Under the pieces are notes generated by a model. That model had not been told where the DNA came from. It ran no database searches and saw nothing but the letters and a program-made list of their open reading frames with translations. A stretch of DNA of 10,873 nucleotides, from the NCBI GenBank assembly GCA_964371725.1, contig CAYJNQ010000053.1:1-10873 (forward strand), given 5' to 3'. Positions 5,235 through 10,873 of this stretch are shown in pieces (position 1 is the first letter of the stretch; each line of letters starts with the position of its first letter). The position numbers and the translations under genes are program-made. This DNA comes from JAAYCI01 sp964371725. GTDB lineage: Bacteria; Bacillota; Clostridia; Oscillospirales; Ruminococcaceae.

Positions 5235-6615
5235 ATGCTTAATTGCAATAATTGCAAAGGTTCAAATCCGGATGGATCTAAATTTTGTGAGAATTGTGGA
5301 AAACCATTGGATGCTCAACCGGTGAGCGAAGCTGCCGCAGAGGCACCGATAGCTTCTGCTACACCGCCACCACAGGCGGGCTCGTTCGGTGNNNNNNNNN
5401 NNNNNNNNNNNNNNNNNNNNNNNNNNNNNNNNNNNNNNNNNNNNNNNNNNNNNNNNNNNNNNNNNNNNNNNNNNNNNNNNNNNNNNNNNNNCAACACCGC
5501 CACCCCCGGCGCCGCAAGCACAGGCGGGCTCGTTCGGCGCAACACCGCCACCCCCGGCGCCGCAAGCACAGGCGGGCTCGTTCGGCGCAACACCACCACC
5601 CTCGGCACCGCCGCCACAAGGTGGATCGTTCGGTGCTACTCCGCCCCAGGGCTCTTTTGGTGCACCGACTCCGTCGACCTCTTTTGGAGGCTCTCCGCCG
5701 CCACAGGCCCCAAAACCCAAGAAAAAGAAAACAGCACTCATTGTCATCTTAATCATTGTAGGTGTGTTTGTTATGGCTGCCATTGGTGGTGTGATTTTAC
5801 TTGTCACATTATTCTTTGCCGCTGAAGAAACCCTTGAAAACGACATAATGCCGAGCATCAGTACGGCGAGTTATTCAACCCAACCCAGTATTTCTACCGA
5901 GCCCAGCATTTCCACCGGTGGTGATGTGGGTGTAAGCGATGGCGGCATCATGATGGTAAACGAAAGCAGTGTTACCGTTTACCGTATGTTTATGACAACA
6001 AATTCCGACGGAGACTGGGGAGACGATGTTTTGGGCAGCTCTATCATTGGTAGCGGGGAAAGCCTGCCCCTTGCGCTGTCGCAGGGCTCTGCCTCCTATA
6101 ATATTTTAATAGAAGATTCAGATGGTGGGGTTTACGAATTTTACAATTTGATCATTGACCCCGATGAAACGCTGATCTTTACAGATGCAAGCGGCGGCAC
6201 GATAGAGCATTACTACTCAAGCGGCGAGCTTTATCAGGAGGTTGTGGCCGGCGGCGGCTCTGACCCCGGCACAGGGGCTGTTGGCACCACCGCGGTAGAG
6301 GGCAGCGTTGCGGTTGCAAATGAAGCCAGCTTTACCATATGGCGTCTGTATATCTCTGAAAGCACCGATGAATCTTGGGGCGAGGATTTGCTGGGAAGCA
6401 GTGTCATCAGCAGTGGCGAAACCTTGTCGATTGATTTGCCGCAGGGGTCCTCGACCTATGATGTGCGTGTGGAAACGGAAGACGGCGTTTACTACGACTT
6501 CTATGGTTTGATTATCGACCCGGACGAAACACTTGTATTCACCGAGGCGAACGGCGGCACCATTGAGCATTATTACGCAAGTGGTGAGTTCTATCAAGAG
6601 GTTTTGGTTAGCTAA
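5235..6615 (+). CDS. Zinc-ribbon, Pro-rich-repeat, single-TM protein with two exported tandem domains (contains assembly gap)
   Basis: I do not recognise a named gene. The start is well set: AGGAGGT (5221-5227) lies seven bases before ATG 5235. The product begins with a zinc ribbon (C4, C7, C18, C21 as CNNC and CENC). A low-complexity linker of tandem ATPPPPAPQAQAGSFG units follows, interrupted by the 100-N gap. Next come a basic PKPKKKKT stop, a ~25-residue transmembrane helix (about 5734-5820), a Ser/Thr-rich spacer with repeated PSIST, and two 97-residue domains aligned without gaps (5956-6246 and 6316-6606). The positive charges before the helix predict that the zinc ribbon is cytoplasmic and the domains outside. 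Each domain has W-G-x-D-x-L-G-S-S, an S-G-E turn and LIIDPDETL; patterns of the WGxDxL type occur in uncharacterised exported bacterial proteins, but I cannot name a family. A surface sensor or adhesin is possible. The frame appears to shift across the gap only because 100 is not a multiple of three. Confidence 0.8.
5359..5662 (+). repeat. 48-bp tandem repeat encoding a 16-residue Pro/Ala/Gly unit
   Basis: Two adjacent 48-bp copies (5492-5539 and 5540-5587) are identical. A third (5588-5635) is diverged, and a shortened fourth (5636-5662) encodes ATPPQGSFG. A partial unit (5359-5391) lies on the other side of the gap. Each full unit encodes ATPPPPAPQAQAGSFG or a variant. Identical neighbouring copies suggest recent expansion or gene conversion, and copy number is probably variable between strains. 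Confidence 0.9.
5392..5491. other. Assembly gap of exactly 100 N within the tandem repeat
   Basis: Exactly 100 unknown bases lie here, a conventional placeholder for a gap of unknown size. It falls inside the 48-bp repeat array, so the assembly most likely broke on the repeat. The bases flanking it (...TTCGGTG and CAACACC...) join in perfect repeat register and reading frame if the N-run is removed. Confidence 0.97.
5956..6606 (+). repeat. Internal duplication: two 97-residue domains
   Basis: Segments 5956-6246 and 6316-6606 are both 291 bases and encode domains that align without gaps, with 56 of 97 residues identical by my count. The most conserved stretches are LIIDPDETL, GGTIEHYY and the W-G-x-D-x-L-G-S-S motif. 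A Gly-rich linker of 69 bases separates them. Their divergence marks this as an old duplication, in contrast to the identical 48-bp units upstream. Confidence 0.9.
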
Positions 6616-6755
6616 GCCGTTTCATCTGGTTGCAAGGAAGCTTTGTCTTGAGCGCATCAACTGTGTTGAAAAACCCGAGGTGGAGACATTTGTGAATCGG
6701 TTTTGGGTGTGAATGGACAAAAGGTCTGGTTTGGTGGGCGAATACAAAACCCATC

Positions 6756-6784
6756 TTGACAGCACAGGGCTTGTTTGCTATTAT
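6756..6784 (+). promoter_or_regulatory. Sigma-A promoter of the metK operon
   Basis: Consensus TTGACA (6756-6761), a 17-base spacer, and TATTAT (6779-6784). Transcription would start near 6791, about 24 bases before the riboswitch. The rest of the space from 6616 to 6755 holds no gene or terminator I can support. Confidence 0.85.
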
Positions 6785-6814
6785 AATAAGTGTTAAACCA
6801 AAAACAGAATATCA

Positions 6815-6910
6815 CTTATCAAGAGTGGCTGAGGGATCAGGCCCTACGAAGCCCGGCAACCTGTCATAATGGCAAGGTGCTCCATCCTGCGGGAAACCCC
6901 GAAAGATAAG
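6815..6910 (+). promoter_or_regulatory. SAM-I (S-box) riboswitch aptamer
   Basis: The closing helix P1 is CTTATC (6815-6820) with GATAAG (6905-6910). Between them are the S-box core elements in order: AGAGTGGCTGAGGGA, GGCCCTACGAA, GCCCGGCAACC, GGCAAGGTGCTCCATCC and the final GAAAGATAAG. These match the SAM-I consensus, which binds S-adenosylmethionine. The position upstream of metK and before an intrinsic terminator indicates transcriptional shut-off when SAM is plentiful, so the cell makes SAM synthetase only when SAM is low. Confidence 0.96.
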
Positions 6911-6914
6911 CTTC

Positions 6915-6947
6915 GAGCGCCTTTGGGAATCCGAAGGCGCTCTTTTT
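6915..6947 (+). terminator. Riboswitch-controlled intrinsic terminator
   Basis: GAGCGCCTT (6915-6923) pairs perfectly with AAGGCGCTC (6934-6942), extended inward by three pairs (one T-G) to a 4-nt loop, and is followed by five T residues (6943-6947). It is the expression platform of the SAM riboswitch. A competing partner, AAGGTGCTC (6874-6882), lies inside the aptamer and could pair with the 5' arm when SAM is absent. Confidence 0.92.
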
Positions 6948-6989
6948 ATCTGTAATTCGTGAAATTTTGCAAAACAGAAAGGAAATGAC

Positions 6990-8135
6990 ATGAAAAAATT
7001 ATTCACCTCGGAATCGGTAACAGAAGGACATCCCGATAAAATTTGTGATCAAATTTCAGATGCCGTTTTGGACGCAGTGCTTAAGGCTGACCCGGAGGGG
7101 CGCGTGGCTTGCGAGACAACGGCCAATACAGGCGTAATTTACGTGATGGGAGAAATGACAACAAGCAGCTATGTGGACATTCAAAGTATTGTGCGTGAGG
7201 TGGTGCGCGATATTGGCTACACACGCGCCAAATACGGGTTCGATTGTGATTCCTGTGCCGTGATTACTTCCCTCAAAGAGCAAAGCGCCGACATCGCCAT
7301 GGGTGTAAATCCGGGCGGCGCGGGCGACCAAGGAATGATGTTTGGCTATGCCTGCGATGAAACCCCGGAATTGATGCCGTTGCCCATCAGCTTGGCACAC
7401 AAACTTGCCAAAAAGCTGTCTGAGGTGCGCAAAGAAGAAACCCTTTCCTATCTGCGGCCAGACGGAAAAAGCCAAGTGAGTGTGGAATACGATGGCAACA
7501 GGCCCGTGCGGGTGGATACGGTTGTGATTTCCACCCAACACGCACCGGAAGTGACACATGAGCAAATTGAGCGAGATATCATTGAAAAGGTGATTCGACC
7601 CGTGGTGCCGGCAGAGATGCTCGATGAAAATACCAAGTTTCATATCAACCCAACCGGACGTTTTGTGGTGGGTGGCCCACAAGGGGATTCCGGCCTGACG
7701 GGCCGAAAAATCATCGTAGATACTTACGGCGGTTATGCCCGCCATGGCGGCGGAGCTTTTTCCGGAAAAGACCCCACCAAAGTAGATCGCAGTGCGGCTT
7801 ATGCGGCGCGCTGGGTGGCCAAAAACATTGTGGCGGCCGGGCTTGCAAGCGCTTGCGAAGTACAATTGGCCTATGCCATCGGTGTGGCAAAACCCGTGAG
7901 TATTCGCGTGGATACCTTTGGCACCGGTGCACAGGGAGACGATAAGATTGCGGCAGCCGTGGAAAATGTTTTCGACTTAACACCGGCCGGCATTATAAAA
8001 GAATTGGACTTGAAAAAACCGATTTACAGGCAATTGGCTGCCTATGGGCATTTGGGCCGCGAGGACTTGGGTGTGTCTTGGGAAAAGACAGACCGCAAAG
8101 ACGCATTAAAACAAGCACTTGCCTCCTTGGCCTAG
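6990..8135 (+). CDS. metK: S-adenosylmethionine synthetase (methionine adenosyltransferase)
   Basis: MetK makes S-adenosylmethionine from methionine and ATP, releasing phosphate and diphosphate, in the cytoplasm as a tetramer. The protein has 381 residues, near the usual 380-400. Signatures are SVTEGHPDK at the N-terminus (His14 is the conserved ATP-binding His), GAGDQGMMFGYACDE (110-124), FHINPTGRFVVGGPQGDSGLTGRK (217-240 region) and the P-loop-like GGGAFSGKD (253-261) followed by PTKVDRSAAYAAR. The start ATG is preceded by AAAGGAAA. The gene is the first of an operon: recD2 starts 21 bases after its stop with no terminator between. It is controlled by the SAM riboswitch at 6815-6947, giving feedback by its own product. 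Nothing is missing or unusual in the sequence. Confidence 0.98.
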   Translation: MKKLFTSESVTEGHPDKICDQISDAVLDAVLKADPEGRVACETTANTGVIYVMGEMTTSSYVDIQSIVREVVRDIGYTRAKYGFDCDSCAVITSLKEQSADIAMGVNPGGAGDQGMMFGYACDETPELMPLPISLAHKLAKKLSEVRKEETLSYLRPDGKSQVSVEYDGNRPVRVDTVVISTQHAPEVTHEQIERDIIEKVIRPVVPAEMLDENTKFHINPTGRFVVGGPQGDSGLTGRKIIVDTYGGYARHGGGAFSGKDPTKVDRSAAYAARWVAKNIVAAGLASACEVQLAYAIGVAKPVSIRVDTFGTGAQGDDKIAAAVENVFDLTPAGIIKELDLKKPIYRQLAAYGHLGREDLGVSWEKTDRKDALKQALASLA

Positions 8136-8156
8136 GCGGCGGCAAAGGGGCATTGT

Positions 8157-10364
8157 ATGCAGCAGGAGTTAGAAGTGATTGTGGGCCGCGTTGAAACCGT
8201 GAGTTATGAGAGTGAGCAAAGTGGCTTTGCCGTTGTGTACCTTCTGGATGAAAGTGGGGAGGTCGTTTGTGCGGTGGGGCCACTGGCCGGCAGTGTGCCG
8301 GGTGAAGAGCTTACCATACGCGGTGCCTATGTGAACCATCCAAGCTATGGACCACAATTTCAGGCCCAGGCCTGCACCTTCCGTTTGCCACAGCAAACAG
8401 ACGATATTTTGCAATATCTTGCAAGTGGGGTTTTGCCGGGTGTGGGGCCTGTGGCAGCCCGCCGCATTGTGGAACGTTTTGGTGAAGATACCTTAGAGAT
8501 TTTGGCAAACAACCCGGAAAAACTTGCAGATGTGCCGGGCTTTTCACTGAAAAAGGCACAGAGGGCAGGGCAGGTTTTTGCAGAACGCTATGGTGTAAGA
8601 GAATGCGTTTTGGCGCTGACACAGCTTGGGATGAATATGTCCGACGCGGTGGCCGTGTATCGGTTTTATAAGCAAGAGGCCGTGGAAAAGGTTCGGGAAA
8701 ATCCTTATTGCCTGTGTGAATACCCTGCCTTTTTGTCGTTTGCCTATGCGGATGCAGTGGCTGAAAACTTGGGCGTTAGCAGAGAAAGTGACGAGCGTGT
8801 GCAGGCCACTTTGCTGTACACCCTGCGGCACAACTTGCAAAACGGGCATACCTGTGTGCCCAGTGCACGGCTGAAGCAAACGGTGAGCTCTTATTTTCAA
8901 TTGGATCCGGGTGCAGTGGAAACAGCGATGCTTTCTCTTTTTGAAACCGGGCGCATACAGCTTGTGGAAGGCGAAGAAGAAAAAACATTTTTGCCGGAAA
9001 TGCTGTATGCCGAAATGAATGCCGCGCGTATGTTGCAAAACAAGCTACAAACAGGGATACAAGCATTTGAAAACCTTGAAGAGGGAATAGAGGCGCTAGA
9101 AAAGCAAAGTGGCCTCCGATATGCCAATGCACAAAAAGAGGCGATTCGCATGGCGATGCAACACTGCGTGGTGGTGATAACCGGCGGCCCGGGAACGGGC
9201 AAAACCACCACCATCAACGCTGTGATTGCTCTTTTTGAAAGCCGCGCCGAGCGCGTGTTGCTAGCGGCGCCCACGGGGCGCGCCGCTAAGCGCATGAGTG
9301 AATTGACCGGCAGAAAGGCCAGCACGATTCACCGGTTGCTGGAAGTGGATTTTCGTCCGGGCACACAGGCATTGAGTTTTAAACACAACGCACAAAACCC
9401 CCTGCGCTGCGATGTGTTGATTGTGGACGAGTTAAGCATGGTGGATGCACTGCTTTTTGAAAGCTTGCTTTTGGCCGTAGAGCCGGCATGTCGTCTTGTG
9501 CTTGTGGGCGATACCGACCAGCTCCCCAGTGTAAGTGCCGGGGATGTATTGCGGGGCATCTTGCAATCGAAAAAAATACCTTTTGTAAGCTTAAATGAGG
9601 TGTTTCGGCAGGCGGATGAAAGCTTGATTGTACACAATGCTCATGCCATTGTGCAGGGGGAAATGCCACAAAAAGGCGAAAAGTCAGACGATTTTTTCTT
9701 TTTGAAAGCAGGCGGGCAGGCGGCGCAAGACCTGATTTGTAGCCTTGTAAAAAACCGTTTGCCAAACGCCTACTCTTTTTCGCCCATCACAGATATTCAG
9801 GTGCTTTGCCCGGGGCACAATGGCCTACTCGGAACGAGGGCGCTTTGTGCGGTTCTACAAGAAAATTTAAACCCACCGGCGTCGGGAAAAGGGGAACTTG
9901 TGCGCAAAGGCTTTGTGTTTCGCGAAGGCGACAAAGTGATGCAGGTGAAAAACAATTACGATATCCCGTGGACACGCATGGACGGTGAACCCGGGGCCGG
10001 GGCATTCAATGGCGACATCGGCATCATTGAGGACATCGACAGCCGCGGTGGGGTGGTAACGGTGCTTTGTGAAGACAGAAGGGTGCTGTATACAGAGGAC
10101 AATTTGCATGAACTGGAGCTAGCCTATGCCATCACCATCCACAAAAGTCAAGGCAGTGAGTTCGAAGCCGTGGTATTGGCCGTTTCGGAAACACCGGGAC
10201 CTTTACGCTATCGCAATTTGCTTTACACGGGTATAACGAGGGCAAAAAGCCTGTGTGTACTGGTGGGCGAGGAGGATATCGTGTATCAAATGGTGCAAAA
10301 TGCAAATAAGAACATTCGTTATTCTCACTTTTTTGCCTTTTTGCAAGAGGATGACTGGTTGTGA
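8157..10364 (+). CDS. recD2: RecD2-type ATP-dependent DNA helicase
   Basis: This is a 735-residue superfamily 1B 5'-3' DNA helicase of the RecD2 (YrrC/RecD-like) group, found in bacteria that lack RecBCD and linked to DNA repair and replication-fork maintenance. An N-terminal OB-like region (about 5-75) is followed by helix-hairpin-helix repeats (about 90-145, with LPGVGPVAARRIVERFG and DVPGFSLKKA). The helicase core has Walker A GGPGTGKTTT (343-352), APTGRAAKRM (371-380), Walker B LIVDELSMVD (421-430), GDTDQLPSV (451-459), FNGDIG (617-622), and the UvrD-like C-terminal motifs AYAITIHKSQGSEF (656-669) and LLYTGITRAK (688-697). The start at 8157 has AAAGGGG six bases upstream. It is co-transcribed with metK and overlaps the comFC start by four bases. 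No RecB- or RecC-like partner is visible. Length and motifs indicate an intact enzyme. Confidence 0.96.
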   Translation: MQQELEVIVGRVETVSYESEQSGFAVVYLLDESGEVVCAVGPLAGSVPGEELTIRGAYVNHPSYGPQFQAQACTFRLPQQTDDILQYLASGVLPGVGPVAARRIVERFGEDTLEILANNPEKLADVPGFSLKKAQRAGQVFAERYGVRECVLALTQLGMNMSDAVAVYRFYKQEAVEKVRENPYCLCEYPAFLSFAYADAVAENLGVSRESDERVQATLLYTLRHNLQNGHTCVPSARLKQTVSSYFQLDPGAVETAMLSLFETGRIQLVEGEEEKTFLPEMLYAEMNAARMLQNKLQTGIQAFENLEEGIEALEKQSGLRYANAQKEAIRMAMQHCVVVITGGPGTGKTTTINAVIALFESRAERVLLAAPTGRAAKRMSELTGRKASTIHRLLEVDFRPGTQALSFKHNAQNPLRCDVLIVDELSMVDALLFESLLLAVEPACRLVLVGDTDQLPSVSAGDVLRGILQSKKIPFVSLNEVFRQADESLIVHNAHAIVQGEMPQKGEKSDDFFFLKAGGQAAQDLICSLVKNRLPNAYSFSPITDIQVLCPGHNGLLGTRALCAVLQENLNPPASGKGELVRKGFVFREGDKVMQVKNNYDIPWTRMDGEPGAGAFNGDIGIIEDIDSRGGVVTVLCEDRRVLYTEDNLHELELAYAITIHKSQGSEFEAVVLAVSETPGPLRYRNLLYTGITRAKSLCVLVGEEDIVYQMVQNANKNIRYSHFFAFLQEDDWL

Positions 10365-10873
10365 AGAAAAAGCTTGGGCTCTTTCTGCTTGATTTGTTGT
10401 ATCCAAGGCGTTGCCCCTTTTGCGAAGAAGTGCTGGGGTTTGAGCTTTCGTGTGCTTGTGAAGAGCACATTGCTCAGGTGCGCCTAGCCCTAGAGCCACT
10501 ACAACACGAGCGTGGGCAAAGTTTGGACGAAATGTGGGCTTGTTTTGGCTATGGTCCACCGGTAAGCGAGGCTTGCCACCGCCTGAAATACGAGAACAAA
10601 AAAGCGCTTGCAAAGCCTTTGGGAGCGCAGATGGCATGGGTGCTGAAAGAGGGCGGTGCTTTGCATAAAATAGATGGTGTGGTGCCTGTGCCAATGACTG
10701 AGAGGGCAGAAAAAGAACGAGGGTATAACCAAAGTGAACTGCTGGCGCAGGAGATTTGCAGGCTAAGCAATCTGCCCTTGCAAAACACATGGCTTACGAA
10801 AACCCGCGAAACGAAGAAACAGAGAACGCTTGGGCGCAGTGAAAGATATCAAAATGTGAAAGGGGCTTTTTCA
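10361..10873 (+). CDS. comFC: ComF family protein, N-terminal part (3' truncated)
   Basis: A GTG start at 10361 overlaps the recD2 stop as GTGA, with AAGAGG (10345-10350) ten bases upstream; the frame stays open for 171 codons to the window end. The product matches ComFC/GntX-type proteins, phosphoribosyltransferase-like proteins with an N-terminal zinc finger that are needed for DNA uptake in competent bacteria. Visible motifs are LLDLLYPRRCPFC with a further CAC pair (likely zinc ligands C18, C21, C31, C33), CHRLKYENKKALAKPLG, VVPVPMTERAEKERGYNQSE and LTKTRETKKQRTLGRSER. The PRPP-binding D-D-x-x-T-T-G motif expected further on lies beyond the window, so completeness cannot be judged. The overlap shows translational coupling to recD2. 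The order metK-recD2-comF recurs, as far as I recall, in clostridial genomes. Confidence 0.92.
   Translation, partial: MKKKLGLFLLDLLYPRRCPFCEEVLGFELSCACEEHIAQVRLALEPLQHERGQSLDEMWACFGYGPPVSEACHRLKYENKKALAKPLGAQMAWVLKEGGALHKIDGVVPVPMTERAEKERGYNQSELLAQEICRLSNLPLQNTWLTKTRETKKQRTLGRSERYQNVKGAFS

Noticed and set aside
5359..5662. CRISPR-like or intergenic repeat array
   Set aside because: The units are contiguous with no unique spacers, are 48 bp long and in frame, and encode a protein repeat.
5262..5858. Minus-strand and other plus-strand frames through the repeat and gap
   Set aside because: The 48-bp unit is a multiple of three and GC-rich, so it stays open in several frames on both strands. 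Only the frame encoding GSFGATPPP continues into the membrane helix and the repeated domains.
6616..6755. Terminator after the zinc-ribbon protein gene
   Set aside because: The best pairing (AAAACC-C-GA with TCGGTTTT) has a bulge, a long loop and its T residues inside the stem, so it does not form a proper intrinsic terminator.
7056..7865. Minus-strand open frame (269 codons) inside metK
   Set aside because: It lies wholly opposite a clear metK gene, has no supporting ribosome site that I could see, and shows no protein motif.

Overview
The window (10,873 bases, with one 100-N gap) looks like a scaffold from a Gram-positive Firmicute, most likely a clostridial anaerobe. The evidence is purine-rich Shine-Dalgarno sites, sigma-A-type promoters, an S-box (SAM-I) riboswitch ahead of metK, and a metK-recD2-comFC string. 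The N-run suggests a draft or metagenome assembly. The taxonomic call is inference; no marker gene was compared.

Layout. 1-645: the C-terminal part of diaminopimelate decarboxylase (lysA), then an intrinsic terminator. 810-1280: a TspO/MBR membrane protein. 1351-3963, minus strand and convergent with tspO: an 870-residue protein that I read as a divergent carotenoid-cleavage-oxygenase propeller with all four iron-binding histidines, followed by a C-terminal START-like lipid-binding domain. 3964-4214: a divergent control region with a strong promoter, a perfect 15-bp palindrome and a hairpin next to the oxygenase ribosome binding site. 4215-5129: an M28 zinc peptidase with two membrane helices inserted between its metal-binding motifs. 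5235-6615: a zinc-ribbon, Pro-rich-repeat, single-membrane-span protein with two tandem 97-residue exported domains; the assembly gap falls in its 48-bp tandem repeat. 6756-6947: promoter, SAM riboswitch and terminator. 6990-10873: metK, recD2 and the start of comFC, closely spaced as one operon.

How the genes work together. metK, recD2 and comFC are housekeeping or DNA-handling genes under S-adenosylmethionine control through the riboswitch. lysA is a separate lysine/cell-wall gene that ends at its own terminator. The middle block (tspO, oxygenase-START, M28 peptidase, zinc-ribbon surface protein) looks accessory. Its most unusual member is the oxygenase-START fusion. It lies beside tspO, whose family binds porphyrins and sterols and, in animals, is linked to the START protein StAR. 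A shared role in isoprenoid or tetrapyrrole handling is a hypothesis from neighbourhood only.

All domain calls rest on reading motifs by eye. No profile search or structure prediction was run.
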